Source of the DNA: Maricaulis sp.
GTDB lineage: Bacteria > Pseudomonadota > Alphaproteobacteria > Caulobacterales > Maricaulaceae
Direction: 5' to 3'
Assembly (NCBI RefSeq): GCF_030149425.1
Contig: NZ_JASBRQ010000038.1
Location: 31,697 to 95,696, forward strand
Length of the DNA stretch: 64,000 bases
Shown: in pieces, positions 8,741 through 18,668 of the stretch
Position numbering within the stretch: position 1 is the stretch's first letter
Layout of the letters: every line of letters begins with the position of its first letter
The notes under the pieces: generated by a model
Databases searched by the model: none
Seen by the model: the letters and a program-made list of their open reading frames with translations, nothing else
What the model was told of the DNA's origin: nothing
Translations under genes and position numbers: made by a program

Positions 8741-9586
8741 TTATGCAAAACCCGGGCCCGTTTGCGCCAAGGGTAAGTAAAAGTCTTCCGGCAGGCCTGC
8801 ATCTTGTCTTGCTTTGAAATTAAACGGCATTTTCAGACCGCCTTTGAAGTGTTTGCGGACCAAGGCCTGATAGGTCGACTGTGGATCGGCCTCCATGGTG
8901 CTGCAAATTGTGCCGAACCAGCGCGCACCGGCGCCGACATGACCGATCTCTTCGTTATAGATCACCGTCAAAACAGCGGCGCTGTCATGGTCATTTGCCG
9001 AGCGTAGACGCTCGATCATACCCGGAGTGACATCAAGACCGCGGGCTTCCAGCACAAGCGGGGCCACGGCTAGGCGTGCGGCGAGATCATGGGCGGTCGA
9101 CTCGGCGGCATCCCAGAGCCCGCTATGGGCAGGCAGATCGCCATAGCGCGCATCCATCTCGTTCAACCGGTCTTCGACCATGACAAAATGGCGCGCCTCG
9201 TCATCGCCCACGCCGATCCAGTCATCGATGAATGCCCGCCGCTGCGATTCCGGAATTCGCGCATCTCCGCCAAACCGGGCGATCAGATCAAATGCCAGAT
9301 CAATGGCGTTGAACTCGATATGCGCGATGGCATGGAGCAGGGCGATGCGCCCGTGCGGTGAGTTCAGCCGCCGCCGCGGAACTTCGCCTGGAGGGACCAG
9401 GGTCGGCGCAGCCGGGCGTGCCGGAGGCGGCATGGCTGCGCTGGTGCGCCATTCCCCCGGAAGGCTCAACGCACCGGACCGCCAGTCCGCGGCAACGGTC
9501 CGGGCCGCAGCCGCCTTTCCCCGCGGTTCCGGCGTTGCCAGCACGGCAAGGGCCGCAGCCTGGATATCCGGTGCGCTCAAACTCAT
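8741..9586 (-). CDS. DUF455 ferritin-like protein
   Basis: A 281-residue cytosolic protein of the DUF455 (COG2833) family, a diiron ferritin-like fold related to the tRNA hydroxylase MiaE. Candidate metal ligands appear in the expected helices: AHIEFNAIDLAFD, GDDEARHF, EARGLDVTP and YNEEIGHV, supplying the repeated Glu/Asp-x-x-His pattern of a two-iron site. The real substrate of DUF455 proteins is not known to me. Its start overlaps the end of bcp by four bases (ATGA), so the two are probably cotranslated. Pairing a diiron oxidase-like protein with a peroxidase hints at redox or oxidative-stress work, but that is inference. Confidence 0.88.
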   Translation of the reverse strand: MSLSAPDIQAAALAVLATPEPRGKAAAARTVAADWRSGALSLPGEWRTSAAMPPPARPAAPTLVPPGEVPRRRLNSPHGRIALLHAIAHIEFNAIDLAFDLIARFGGDARIPESQRRAFIDDWIGVGDDEARHFVMVEDRLNEMDARYGDLPAHSGLWDAAESTAHDLAARLAVAPLVLEARGLDVTPGMIERLRSANDHDSAAVLTVIYNEEIGHVGAGARWFGTICSTMEADPQSTYQALVRKHFKGGLKMPFNFKARQDAGLPEDFYLPLAQTGPGFA

Positions 9587-10056
9587 GCGGCGACGGTCTT
9601 CACCGCGTCGAGCACGGCTTCAACATGGCCTTTGACTTTCACCTTGCGCCAGATTTCGCGCAGCGTGCCGTCCGGGCCGATCAGGAAGGTGGCGCGTTCA
9701 ATGCCCATATATTCTCTGCCGTACATCTTCTTGAGAACCCACACACCATAGGCTTCGCAGACACCGCTGTCCTCATCGGAACCTAAAATTACCGACAGGT
9801 CGTGTTTGGCCTTGAATTTGTCGTGTTTGGCGACGGTATCCTTGGAAACGCCGATGACCACCGCGCCGGCCGTGTCAAATTCTGCCTTCGCCGTGCTGAA
9901 GTCGATGGCCTCGGTCGTGCAACCCGGCGTATCGTCCTTGGGATAGAAATACAGCACGACCGTCTTGCCCTTGAGGTCTGAAAGTTCGACCGTGCCGCCG
10001 CCGTCCGTTGGCATTTTGAAATCCGGAGCCAGGTCGCCAGTTTTGAGTTCGCTCAT
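9583..10056 (-). CDS. bcp: Thiol peroxidase, BCP/PrxQ family
   Basis: A 157-residue cytosolic peroxiredoxin that reduces hydrogen and alkyl peroxides using thioredoxin-like donors. The peroxidatic cysteine is C46 in DDTPGCTTEA. The position of the E. coli resolving cysteine (C50) is Ala here. The only other cysteine is C100 (GVCEAYGVW), so it is either a 1-Cys enzyme or uses C100. I chose the start at 10056 (MSELKTGD) because a Shine-Dalgarno AAAGGACA lies seven bases upstream; an in-frame ATG nine codons earlier lacks one. It is the first gene of the minus-strand run bcp, DUF455, M23, bactofilin. Confidence 0.94.
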   Translation of the reverse strand: MSELKTGDLAPDFKMPTDGGGTVELSDLKGKTVVLYFYPKDDTPGCTTEAIDFSTAKAEFDTAGAVVIGVSKDTVAKHDKFKAKHDLSVILGSDEDSGVCEAYGVWVLKKMYGREYMGIERATFLIGPDGTLREIWRKVKVKGHVEAVLDAVKTVAA

Positions 10057-10158
10057 CGCAATGTCCTTTCGATCGAATACCATTCGGTGTCGCCGAAGCG
10101 GTAAATTGCGCGCGTTCGTCGCCGCGTCCAGTGCGCAATGCGCAGGGACGGCCCGATA

Positions 10159-13100
10159 ATGGTGCGCAAGTCGCTTAAATGGACGCTGATTTATGTGCTC
10201 GAGGCGATCGTCGTCCTTATCACTCTGGCGATCTTTGGTCTGGGCGCAATTTTCTGGCGTTTGTCTTCGGGCCCGTTCGATCTCGACTTTTTTCGCGCTG
10301 ACGCTCAGGCCATGATCGCCGATGTGTTTGAGGGCGATGTCGTCGCGCTGGGTGAACTCAGCGCCCGGTATGATGCGGAACGCAGCGCGCTGGTTGTGAC
10401 GGCAGCCGATGTCAGCGTAGCCCAGGCCAATGGCGAACTGGTCGCCCGTGCACCGCGTATCGAGGCCGGCGTAGCGGTTGGCCCGTTGTTGTTTGGTCGT
10501 ATCGAGCCTGTCAGCCTGTCCATCAATGGAGGCTCGATCTCTGTCGTGCGGCGCGCAGACGGTGCCGTGGGAGCCGGGCTGGGCGGTGTCGAGCGGGTGC
10601 GAGCCAATGCCCGTCAGCCCGAAGGCGGGAGCGATGACAGTGCGTCCCTGTTTGCCTTGTTACAGGACCCGCAAACCACCAATGGGGGGCTCGGGCAGCT
10701 CAGCTTCGTGCAGGTGGAAAACGCCAGTGTCCGTATTGTCGACGAGCTCAGTGGTATTGCCTGGCTGGTCAATGATGCGGGCGTTGTCCTTGATCGCAAT
10801 GAAAGCCGGATACTGACCGAGCTGCATGGCGAACTCGCGACGCCTTCCGGCTTTGCCCAGCTCGATATACGGCTGCAGGCTGGCGCAGCGCTGAACGCGC
10901 TGCTGCTGGAGGCCCGGATCAATAATCTCTCGCTGGCCACGGTCGCGCCGGACCAGGGGCCGTTAGCGATACTCGGCGGTCTCGATGCTCCTTTGAGCTT
11001 CGACCTGGTAATGGATGCCCGCCGGGATTCGGGTATCCGCACGGCCTCGCTCGAGCTTGAAGTGGGAGCCGGCCGCATTCTCTCTCAGGGCGTTGACCGG
11101 GAATTCCGCGGTGCCCAGCTGGCGTTGGATTTTGACCCTGTGGCCGGAGCCCTCACCGTGACCAGGGGGGAGGTCGATTCAGATGTTGTAGCAGGCAGTC
11201 TGAGCGGACAGATTTCCGAGCTCGGCGGTTATATCGGAGCCCTGCCGACCGAGTGGGTCTATCAGTTTGAAGCAGGTCCCGGTTTCGTCGACATGGGTGA
11301 GATTTTCTCCCGGCCACCGCGCTGGGAAGGCCTGACGGCGACGGGTAGTGCAGATCTCAGCCAACGCCGCCTGGTCTTCGATGCGCTCGATTTTCAGCTT
11401 GATGGTGTGTCTGCACGTTTGAGCGGGGAGACCTCTCTGAGCGAGGTTGAGGAGGGACGCTGGCTGCCCAATTTGCGCCTCGAGGGCCCGGTTGAGGGCG
11501 ACATCACGGTTGATACCGTGCTGGCCTACTGGCCGGTCGAACTGGCTGATGGCGCCCGCAGCTGGATCGTCGACGGTATTCTCGGCGGGCGCTTTTATAA
11601 CGCTCAGATATTCATGGATATCGATGCGGCCTCAATTGCCGAGGGAGCGCTGGCGAACGACCGTCTCAACTTGTCCTTCGATGTCGAGAACGCCCGTGTA
11701 CGCTATATTTCGACCATGACGCCGATCACCGAGGGCATGGGGCGGGCGGTGCTTTATGGCAATGCCTTTGAAGCGTATCTCACCGGCGGCCGTATTGGCG
11801 AGATTGAGCTTATTGATGGCTATGTCGATATCCCGCGGCTCAACCCCAAGGGCGCCATGGCCCGTTATGGCGGACGCGCGCGCGGACAGGCTTCCGACAT
11901 CCTCGCGCTGATTGATGAGGAACCGCTCGGCTTCCCGTCAGACTATGGGATTGATCCCGCTTCGGTCGGTGGAGCCGGGGAAGTCGAATTCGAAATACGC
12001 CGTGCCATGCTGACCGAGGTTGCCCCGGAAGACATTCCCTTTGTCATCCGCGGCAGTTTTGCCGACGCCTCAATCAGTGTGCCGGATACGCCGTTCGCCC
12101 TGAGCGAGGGCGTTGTGGATATCGAGGTCGAGCAGGGCGGTTTATTGGCCAATGGTACCGCGGTGCTGGCTGATACTCCGGTCTCGATTGTCTGGCGCGA
12201 GAATTTCCAGGCCGACGAGGAGACACCGTCAACAACGTTTGAGCTCTCCGCTGACGTCGGCGCTCGCGCGCTCGACCTGTTCGGTATTCCCGCCCGCCGT
12301 TACCTCAGTGGCCAGGTCGCGCTTGAGGCCCGGGCGCGGTCGAATGGCTTGGACATCGACAGTATCGACCTCGATGCCGATCTCACCAATGCGGTCCTTG
12401 AGGCTCCCGAATCGGTCTGGGTGAAGGAAGCTGGCGTGCCTGGAATGGCCGGCTTCACGCTGACCCGGAATGACGACGGGGACTATGTCTTCGAGGAAAT
12501 TCTGGCTCAGACTGAAGGGGTGGATGTCGCAGCCTCGGCGGTTCTGTCACAGCAGGGCCGACTGGTCGAAGCCGTCATTGATCAGCTCCATATTGAAGGC
12601 TTCATGGACATTGGCGGACGCCTGGCTGCGCCGGCGGAGGAGGGCGCACCTTTTACCGCCCGACTGTCCGGTGAATATGTCGATGCGCGGGAAATTCTTC
12701 AACATATCAACCGTTTCCAGGGCGGCGAGGAGGGCGTGCCGCTATCGCTGACCTTCGATGTCGCCAGCCTGGTCGTTTCCGATAGCTCGGTGCTCAATGA
12801 TTTCAGCGTGATCTGGCGGTCCGAGGCGGAGGGCGTGCGCGCCGCATCGATCTCGGGGCGTTCCGATGCGGGGCCATTCTTTGCCAATTTCGGTGCTGTT
12901 GAGGACGGGGGGCGGCGTGAACTGCGCATTGAAACGCAGTCTCTTGAGCGCTTGTCCGGACTGCTTGGGTATGACGGCTACATCCGCGGCGGGCAGATGT
13001 CCGTGCTCGGTGAGGCACCGCCGCTGGGCGTTCCCGGACCGCTCGAAGCGCGGGTCGAGATCGACAATCTGATCCTGGTTGAAGTGCCCGTCCTGGCCCG

Positions 13101-13680
13101 CATTCTGGCCGCCGGTTCGTTTGAGGGCCTCGGCGCGCTCCTCAACGGAGACGGCATCCGTTTTGAAAATGTCGATGCGGACATCATGCTGCAGGACCAG
13201 CTCCTGACCGTTGGCGAAGCGCAGGCGACGGGAAGTTCGCTCGGTGTCACGGCGGCAGGGACCGTTGATTTCGCCGGCGAGCTGGCCGCGATCGACGGCA
13301 ATCTGGCGCCGTCCTATGCCGTTAATTCCATGCTGGGTGACTTGCCTGTGATTGGCGATATTCTGGTGTCGCGGCCGGGCGAGGGCATCTTCGGTATCAC
13401 CTATTCCGTGGAAGGCCCGTTTGACAGCCTGACCGTGTTCGCCAATCCCCTGTCGGTGATTGCACCGGGCGTGTTCCGGAGGATATTCGAAGGCACTGCG
13501 GCAGAGCGGGCGGCACGCGAGCGGGAGGCCGAAGCCGAGGATCCGCCCCTCCCGAACGTGCTGCCACCTGAATTGCTCGAACAATTGCAGCGTGAGCTTG
13601 ATGCGATGCCTAACAGGTCTTCATCCGATAATGACCCAGCCGATGATCCGGCACCGGAAACCGAGCCGTCGGACGGCTAG
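10159..13680 (+). CDS. AsmA-like inner-membrane protein with large periplasmic region (DUF3971/YhdP type)
   Basis: About 1173 residues: one N-terminal membrane helix (about residues 9-35) followed by a very long beta-rich periplasmic part. Repeats of short alternating hydrophobic strands and a C-terminal AsmA_2-like segment (about 850-1110, including the stretches [19 protein letters not shown] and [15 protein letters not shown]) fit the AsmA/YhdP/TamB group. Such proteins are thought to bridge inner and outer membranes and carry phospholipids. The C-terminus is disordered and acidic. The start at 10159 has an AGGGA ten bases upstream; ATG 10138 in frame is possible. It is divergent from bcp and overlaps tyrS tail to tail by four bases. 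The family assignment is firm, the lipid-transport role is from relatives. Confidence 0.85.
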   Translation: MVRKSLKWTLIYVLEAIVVLITLAIFGLGAIFWRLSSGPFDLDFFRADAQAMIADVFEGDVVALGELSARYDAERSALVVTAADVSVAQANGELVARAPRIEAGVAVGPLLFGRIEPVSLSINGGSISVVRRADGAVGAGLGGVERVRANARQPEGGSDDSASLFALLQDPQTTNGGLGQLSFVQVENASVRIVDELSGIAWLVNDAGVVLDRNESRILTELHGELATPSGFAQLDIRLQAGAALNALLLEARINNLSLATVAPDQGPLAILGGLDAPLSFDLVMDARRDSGIRTASLELEVGAGRILSQGVDREFRGAQLALDFDPVAGALTVTRGEVDSDVVAGSLSGQISELGGYIGALPTEWVYQFEAGPGFVDMGEIFSRPPRWEGLTATGSADLSQRRLVFDALDFQLDGVSARLSGETSLSEVEEGRWLPNLRLEGPVEGDITVDTVLAYWPVELADGARSWIVDGILGGRFYNAQIFMDIDAASIAEGALANDRLNLSFDVENARVRYISTMTPITEGMGRAVLYGNAFEAYLTGGRIGEIELIDGYVDIPRLNPKGAMARYGGRARGQASDILALIDEEPLGFPSDYGIDPASVGGAGEVEFEIRRAMLTEVAPEDIPFVIRGSFADASISVPDTPFALSEGVVDIEVEQGGLLANGTAVLADTPVSIVWRENFQADEETPSTTFELSADVGARALDLFGIPARRYLSGQVALEARARSNGLDIDSIDLDADLTNAVLEAPESVWVKEAGVPGMAGFTLTRNDDGDYVFEEILAQTEGVDVAASAVLSQQGRLVEAVIDQLHIEGFMDIGGRLAAPAEEGAPFTARLSGEYVDAREILQHINRFQGGEEGVPLSLTFDVASLVVSDSSVLNDFSVIWRSEAEGVRAASISGRSDAGPFFANFGAVEDGGRRELRIETQSLERLSGLLGYDGYIRGGQMSVLGEAPPLGVPGPLEARVEIDNLILVEVPVLARILAAGSFEGLGALLNGDGIRFENVDADIMLQDQLLTVGEAQATGSSLGVTAAGTVDFAGELAAIDGNLAPSYAVNSMLGDLPVIGDILVSRPGEGIFGITYSVEGPFDSLTVFANPLSVIAPGVFRRIFEGTAAERAAREREAEAEDPPLPNVLPPELLEQLQRELDAMPNRSSSDNDPADDPAPETEPSDG

Positions 13681-14924
13681 ACCGGTTTGGCCAGGGCGTG
13701 CCGTTTCTTGCCAACGGACAATTTGATCGCGCCGTCAACGAGCAGGTCTGCACTGGCCTTGGCATAGGGGTCGGTCAAGGGCTGGTCATTGACCTTGGCG
13801 GCACCGGATTTCATGTGCCGGCGAACCTCGCCGTTTGATCCCGCCAGTCCGGCTTCGACGAACAGACCGATCAGGCCAACCTCGCCGCTGTCCAGGCCCT
13901 CAAATTCAACCGTCGGCAGGGCCGCGCCGGTCTTGCCTTGGGCGAAGGTCTGCTTGGCCGTTTCTTCCGCTTCGCGAGCGGCATCAGCACCATGCATCAT
14001 CGCTGTGGTTTCGTTGGCCAGGCGCACCTTGGCGTCATTGATGGCCGCACCCTCGAGCGCTTCCAGCTCGGCGATCTCGTCGAGCGGCAGATCGGTGAAG
14101 AGCTTGAGGAAACGGCCAACATCGGCGTCCTCGGTATTGCGCCAGAACTGCCAGTACTCGTAGGGGCTGAGCATGTCGGCATTGAGCCAGATGGCGCCAT
14201 CCGCCGTCTTGCCCATTTTTGCACCGGAAGCTGTGGTGATCAGCGGCGTCGTGAAAGCATGGACTTCCTTCTGGTCCACGCGACGGCACAGTTCGACGCC
14301 ATTGATGATATTGCCCCATTGGTCACCGCCGCCGAGCTGCAGGGTGCAGTCATAGCGCCGGTTCAGTTCCAGGAAATCCACCGCCTGCAAAAGCATGTAG
14401 TTGAATTCCAGGAAGGTCAGCGGCTGTTCGCGATCGAGGCGCAGCTTGACCGACTCAAACGTCATCATCCGGTTGATGGTGAAATGCGGGCCGAATTTGC
14501 GCAGGAAATCGATATAGCCGAACTCGGAGAGCCATTCGTCATTGTCACAGAGGATGGCGTCAGTCGGGCCGTCACCGAAATCCATCAAAGGCCGGAAGGC
14601 TCTCAGAATGCTTTGCTTGTTGGCCTCGATCTGCTCTTCGGTCAGCATGGAGCGGGATTTGTCCTTGCCGGAAGGGTCGCCGATCTTGGTCGTGCCGCCG
14701 CCCATCAGGGCAATCGGCCGGTGACCGGTTCTCTGCATGACGCGCAGCATCATGATCTGCACGAGTGAACCCACATGCAGGCTCGATGCGGTCGCATCGA
14801 AACCGATATAGCCGGTGATCGGGCCCTTCAGCGCGCGCTCGTCGAGCGTATGCAGATCGGTGGACTGGAAATGATAGCCGCGTTCAACCAGTGTGCGGAC
14901 CAGATCGGACTTGTATTCACTCAT
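13677..14924 (-). CDS. tyrS: Tyrosyl-tRNA synthetase
   Basis: Class I aminoacyl-tRNA synthetase (415 residues) that charges tRNA-Tyr. The HIGH-type motif is HVGS (residues 50-53) and the KMSKS-type loop is KMGKT (236-240). Tyrosine-pocket segments ([16 protein letters not shown], then GGGDQWGNI) are present, and a C-terminal S4 RNA-binding domain covers about 345-410. The start codon has an AGGAGAA ribosome binding site. It is divergent from anmK with 61 bases between the start codons; tyrS and anmK are also near neighbours in gammaproteobacteria. Its stop overlaps that of the AsmA-like gene. Confidence 0.97.
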   Translation of the reverse strand: MSEYKSDLVRTLVERGYHFQSTDLHTLDERALKGPITGYIGFDATASSLHVGSLVQIMMLRVMQRTGHRPIALMGGGTTKIGDPSGKDKSRSMLTEEQIEANKQSILRAFRPLMDFGDGPTDAILCDNDEWLSEFGYIDFLRKFGPHFTINRMMTFESVKLRLDREQPLTFLEFNYMLLQAVDFLELNRRYDCTLQLGGGDQWGNIINGVELCRRVDQKEVHAFTTPLITTASGAKMGKTADGAIWLNADMLSPYEYWQFWRNTEDADVGRFLKLFTDLPLDEIAELEALEGAAINDAKVRLANETTAMMHGADAAREAEETAKQTFAQGKTGAALPTVEFEGLDSGEVGLIGLFVEAGLAGSNGEVRRHMKSGAAKVNDQPLTDPYAKASADLLVDGAIKLSVGKKRHALAKPV

Positions 14925-14985
14925 TGGACTTCTCCTGATAGAGCGCTTCTAGGACGCGTTTGGGGACGTGAAAAGAGGAGAGGGC

Positions 14986-16092
14986 ATGAAGCGTGTGATC
15001 GGCCTGATGAGCGGCACCTCGCTGGATGGTGTGGATGGCGCCCTGATCACCACCGATGGTGAGGATGTCGTCACCCAGCTGGCGTCGTCTTATCGCGCCT
15101 ACAGCGCCCATGAACGCGCGGTGCTGCAGGCGGCCGTCGACACGGCCCTCAACTGGGGTTTTAGCGGCCCGCAGCCGGAATTCGATGCCGCCGAGTCGGT
15201 CCTGACCCGGGCCCACGCCGATGTAGTCGGTGAGCTTCTTGGTGATGTCATGTTGCTCGAGGACGAGGTCGACCTGATCGGGTTTCATGGCCAGACAGTG
15301 ATCCACCGGGCTCCAGAAGGCGGTCGTGCCGGCCGGACCTTGCAGATCGGGTCGGGCAAGGCTTTGGCGCACGCGACAGGGATACCGGTGATTTTCGATT
15401 TCCGCTCGGCGGACATGGAAGCGGGCGGGCATGGCGCGCCGCTCGTTCCGCTCTATCATGAAGCCCTGGTGCGTGGCGCGGATCTGCAAGGGCCTGTCGC
15501 GATCGTTAATATCGGCGGTGTTGCTAATGTCAGCTGGGTGCCGGAGGCCGGTGACCCGATCGCCTTCGATACCGGTCCCGGCAATGGTTTGATTGACGCC
15601 TGGATGCTGGAACATACCGGCAAATCGTTTGATGAGGGCGGTGCCTTGGCGGCGCGCGGGGCAGTGAACGAGACTGTGCTGGAACAGTTGATGGCCCATG
15701 CCTATTTCTCAAAACCGCCGCCCAAATCCCTCGACCGCTGGGATTTTTCATTGGATCCGGTGTGCGGTCTCGGGCCCGAGGATGGAGCGGCGACGCTGGT
15801 TGAGTTCACGGCCCTGAGCATTGTCCAGGCGCTGAACTCTATCGGACAGGCGCGTCAGGTCTTCATCACCGGCGGCGGGCGGCATAACCCGGTGTTGATG
15901 CAACGTCTGAGCGCTCGACTCGGGTTTAAGGTCGAGCCGGTCGAAGCCATGGAATGGGATGGTGATTTGATGGAGGCCGAGGCTTTCGCCTGGCTCGCCG
16001 CCCGGGTCGAGAAGGGCTTGCCGACCAGTCTTCCCTCCACGACGGGGTGCCAAGCGCCCGTTTGTGGCGGGCGCCGGGCCGAGCCCGGATAG
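14986..16092 (+). CDS. anmK: Anhydro-N-acetylmuramic acid kinase
   Basis: Cytosolic kinase (368 residues) of peptidoglycan recycling. It opens the 1,6-anhydro ring of anhydroMurNAc and phosphorylates it to MurNAc-6-phosphate using ATP. Family landmarks are the N-terminal phosphate loop GLMSGTSLDGVDGAL, DFRSADMEAGGHGAPLVP, NIGGVANVSW, FDTGPGNGLID and TGGGRHNPVLM. I chose ATG 14986 because a GAGGAG Shine-Dalgarno sits four bases upstream; an in-frame GTG at 14968 lies before that site. Presence of anmK with amiC and mrcA in the same 16 kb shows active wall turnover and salvage. Confidence 0.96.
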   Translation: MKRVIGLMSGTSLDGVDGALITTDGEDVVTQLASSYRAYSAHERAVLQAAVDTALNWGFSGPQPEFDAAESVLTRAHADVVGELLGDVMLLEDEVDLIGFHGQTVIHRAPEGGRAGRTLQIGSGKALAHATGIPVIFDFRSADMEAGGHGAPLVPLYHEALVRGADLQGPVAIVNIGGVANVSWVPEAGDPIAFDTGPGNGLIDAWMLEHTGKSFDEGGALAARGAVNETVLEQLMAHAYFSKPPPKSLDRWDFSLDPVCGLGPEDGAATLVEFTALSIVQALNSIGQARQVFITGGGRHNPVLMQRLSARLGFKVEPVEAMEWDGDLMEAEAFAWLAARVEKGLPTSLPSTTGCQAPVCGGRRAEPG

Positions 16093-16100
16093 GACAAAGA

Positions 16101-16129
16101 AAAAGCCCCGGTCGAATGCCGGGGCTTTT
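16101..16129. terminator. Bidirectional terminator, anmK / hydrolase
   Basis: An 11-base-pair stem (AAAAGCCCCGG with its complement, seven-base loop) ends in TTTT and starts with AAAA, between two convergent genes. Confidence 0.9.
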
Positions 16130-16151
16130 GAATGAAGCGTATTTAGCGCGT

Positions 16152-16835
16152 CTAGCGCTTGCCGGTCATTTGCCGCTCGGAGCGTTCCTTCTCAACGATC
16201 GGAAGGCGGTCATCGAGATAGGTATCGATGCGTTTCTCCAGCACTTCCTGGTGCTCGGTGAAGAGGTGGTTGGCGTCCGGAATGATCTCACGCGTGATCT
16301 CGATGCCCTTTTGAACACGGATCTTCGACATAACCCGCTCGACATCGTCCGGCGGCACGATCTTGTCGGCACCGCCATTGATGATGATACCAGAGGCCGG
16401 GCAGGGCGCCAGGAAGGTGAAATCATACATATTGGTCGGCGGGGCGATGGAAATGAAACCAGCGATCTCCGGGCGGCGCATCAGAAGCTGCATACCGATC
16501 CAGGCGCCGAATGAATGGCCCGCCACGAAGCAGAACCGCGCGCCGGAATTATACCCCTGGACCCAGTCAAGGACGGTCGCTGCATCGGACAGCTCGCCAA
16601 GGCCTTGGTCATAGCTGCCCTGGGAGCGGCCGACACCGCGGAAATTGAACCGCAGCGTCGCGTAATCGCGCTTGCGGAAATTATCGTAGAGCATCTCGAC
16701 AATCGGATTGTCCATGCTGCCGCCGCCGAGCGGATGAGCGTGCAAAATCAGGGCAATCGGTGCGGTTTCGTCTTCGCTCGGGCTGTAGCGCCCTTCCAGC
16801 CGGCCGGCCGGGCCGGGAATGATCACGTCAGGCAT
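16152..16835 (-). CDS. Alpha/beta hydrolase (COG2945-like)
   Basis: A 227-residue cytosolic hydrolase with an alpha/beta fold. An oxyanion segment HAHPLGGGSMDN precedes the strand-loop RFNFRGVGRSQG. The nucleophile elbow is GHSFGA, with the acid in NGGADKIVPPDD and the catalytic His in DANHLFTEH. This set matches the small COG2945 hydrolases, whose physiological substrates (esters or short peptides) are mostly unknown. It is a single gene, convergent with anmK and divergent from iscR across about 200 bases. Confidence 0.85.
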   Translation of the reverse strand: MPDVIIPGPAGRLEGRYSPSEDETAPIALILHAHPLGGGSMDNPIVEMLYDNFRKRDYATLRFNFRGVGRSQGSYDQGLGELSDAATVLDWVQGYNSGARFCFVAGHSFGAWIGMQLLMRRPEIAGFISIAPPTNMYDFTFLAPCPASGIIINGGADKIVPPDDVERVMSKIRVQKGIEITREIIPDANHLFTEHQEVLEKRIDTYLDDRLPIVEKERSERQMTGKR

Positions 16836-16918
16836 TCAACGAGCCTTTTCCTTGTCTGTGTGCAGGACGGTGAAAAAATCGGGTTTGCGCTATTGAAACC
16901 CTGATTGACCGAGCACAT

Positions 16919-16943
16919 TTACTTGACCGTTTAGGTCGGGTAT
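16919..16943 (+). promoter_or_regulatory. IscR type 1-like operator upstream of the suf operon
   Basis: The 25-base site reads TTA-CTT-GAC-CGTTTAG-GTC-GGG-TAT. It matches the E. coli IscR type 1 consensus (ATASYYGACTRWWW YAGTCRRSTAT, spaced as half-sites) at every position of the GAC/GTC core and of both flanking triplets CTT and GGG, plus the final TAT. Four positions differ. It lies 100 bases before the iscR start. Since the first gene encodes a Cys-complete IscR, autorepression by the [2Fe-2S] form is expected; binding here is inferred. Confidence 0.75.
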
Positions 16944-17043
16944 TGGCTGCACACCGATTTCAGTAGGCACCAAACCCCGCCCCGAAGCGACGCGTCTTAG
17001 CATGATCACGGTAAAAGATGCGAGCATTTAAGGAGGTAGACAC

Positions 17044-17511
17044 ATGAAGCTTAGCACCAAGGGACGTTATGCCGTCATGGCTATGGCGGATCTCGCCTCG
17101 GCGAGCCAGGATGGTCCGGTCACGCTCAGCGATATCGCATCGCGCCAATCCATTTCGCTGTCCTATCTGGAACAGCTCTTTGCCAAACTGCGCCGCGCGG
17201 ACATTGTGTCCTCGATCCGCGGCCCCGGTGGCGGCTATCGTCTGAGCCGCGAACCGAGTGAAATCCGCGTCTCTGACGTCATCGTTGCCGTTGATGAGCC
17301 GCTGCGCGCGACCCGGTGTTCCGAAGCCAAGGGCTGTCTCGCGGATGGCCGCCGTTGCATCACCCACGACCTGTGGGACGAGCTGGGACGCCATATTTAT
17401 CTCTTCCTGAGCTCGATCACCCTGGAAGACGTGCTCGAGCGTCGACTCCTGGGTGCGGCATCCGGTGCGATCGGTGCCAATGACCGCCTGCGGGCAGAGG
17501 CTGCCGAGTAA
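17044..17511 (+). CDS. iscR: Rrf2-family iron-sulfur regulator IscR
   Basis: A 155-residue winged-helix regulator that senses Fe-S status. The N-terminal helix-turn-helix (MKLSTKGRYAVMAMADLA, then SDIASRQSISLSYLEQLFAKLRRA) and the wing (IRGPGGGYRLSR) are typical. The cluster-binding residues are all present: C92, C98, C105 and H108 (CITH), spaced almost as in E. coli IscR (C92, C98, C104, H107). It is therefore an IscR with a [2Fe-2S] site and not the reduced-cysteine variant of Rhodobacter; RirA, which also has three cysteines, is the alternative. A perfect GGAGGT ribosome site precedes the start. It leads the ten-gene Fe-S operon. Confidence 0.92.
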   Translation: MKLSTKGRYAVMAMADLASASQDGPVTLSDIASRQSISLSYLEQLFAKLRRADIVSSIRGPGGGYRLSREPSEIRVSDVIVAVDEPLRATRCSEAKGCLADGRRCITHDLWDELGRHIYLFLSSITLEDVLERRLLGAASGAIGANDRLRAEAAE

Positions 17512-17514
17512 GCA

Positions 17515-18666
17515 ATGCCTGTCTATCTGGATCACAATGCCACGACGCAGGTGCGGCCGGAGGTGGCTGCACTCATTGCCGAGATCATGACCGAGGTGGG
17601 TAATCCCTCCTCGGTTCATTCCCATGGTCAGGCCATGCGCAAGCGGGTTGAAACCGCCCGGCGGCAGATCGGCAAGGCGCTGAGCGCGCGGGCCGAGGAT
17701 GTGATCTTCACTGGTGGCGGCACGGAAGCGCTCAATCTGGCCCTCAACAGCGTCATTGCTGCTGGCGGTGCCAAGCGGCTCCTGGTCTCCGCGGTCGAGC
17801 ATGAGGCTATTGCTGTAACCGCTGAAGCGAGCGACCTGCCGGTCGAGACCGTTCCGGTGAGTGATGATGGTGTTGTTGACCTGACGTGGCTGGCGAACCG
17901 CCTGGACCGATGGAACGCTGCCGATGACGGTGTTCCGGTTCTCGCGCTCATGCTGGCCAATAACGAGATCGGGACGATCCAGCCCGTTGCCGAAGCGGCC
18001 GGTCTGGTGAAGGCCCAGGGCGGCCTGTTGATCGTTGATGCGGTGCAGTCCGCTGGCAAGATACCGGTCGATTTCGCTGGGCTTGGCGCGGATTACATGG
18101 CCATCGCTTCGCACAAGTTCGGTGGCCCGCAGGGCGTCGGTGCCCTGATTGCCGCCTGCGACGCGCCGATCGCCCGCCATAATCATGGCGGCGGCCAGGA
18201 GAAGGGGCGCCGGTCTGGCACCCTGAATGTCGCGGGTATTTCCGGCATGGGGCTGGCGCTTGAACAAGCGGTTGCCAGCCTTGCAGATTTCGCTGCGCTT
18301 GGCGCCTTGCGCGACAAGGCAATCGACGCGATACGCAGCGCTCATTCCGGTGTCGTCGTGCTGGGCGAAAACGCGCCGCGCCTGCCCAATACGATCGGGC
18401 TTGCCGTACCGGGCTGGCGTGGGGAAACCCAGGTCCTGGCGATGGATCTGGCCGGGGTTTCGATCTCTGCCGGAGCGGCCTGTTCCTCCGGCAAGGCCAA
18501 GGCCTCGAAAATCGGCACGGCCTTACGGCTGGACGAGACGCTGTCTGAGGGTGTCATTCGGATCAGCCTCGGCTGGCCGACGACTGAAGATGATATCGAT
18601 GCGGCGATCAGCGCCTGGACTGGCGCCTGGGCCCGCATCCAACCGAAAATAAAAGAGACCGCCTGA
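17515..18666 (+). CDS. iscS: Cysteine desulfurase, IscS/NifS class I
   Basis: PLP enzyme (383 residues) that takes sulfur from L-cysteine and holds it as a persulfide for Fe-S assembly and thiolation. It starts [14 protein letters not shown]. The PLP lysine is K201 (SHKFGGPQG) and the active cysteine is C323 in the flexible loop [14 protein letters not shown], the class I pattern. It follows iscR by three bases. The operon also has a class II desulfurase (sufS), so two sulfur donors are encoded together; the combination is seen in other alphaproteobacterial suf operons. Confidence 0.92.
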   Translation: MPVYLDHNATTQVRPEVAALIAEIMTEVGNPSSVHSHGQAMRKRVETARRQIGKALSARAEDVIFTGGGTEALNLALNSVIAAGGAKRLLVSAVEHEAIAVTAEASDLPVETVPVSDDGVVDLTWLANRLDRWNAADDGVPVLALMLANNEIGTIQPVAEAAGLVKAQGGLLIVDAVQSAGKIPVDFAGLGADYMAIASHKFGGPQGVGALIAACDAPIARHNHGGGQEKGRRSGTLNVAGISGMGLALEQAVASLADFAALGALRDKAIDAIRSAHSGVVVLGENAPRLPNTIGLAVPGWRGETQVLAMDLAGVSISAGAACSSGKAKASKIGTALRLDETLSEGVIRISLGWPTTEDDIDAAISAWTGAWARIQPKIKETA

Positions 18667-18668
18667 CC

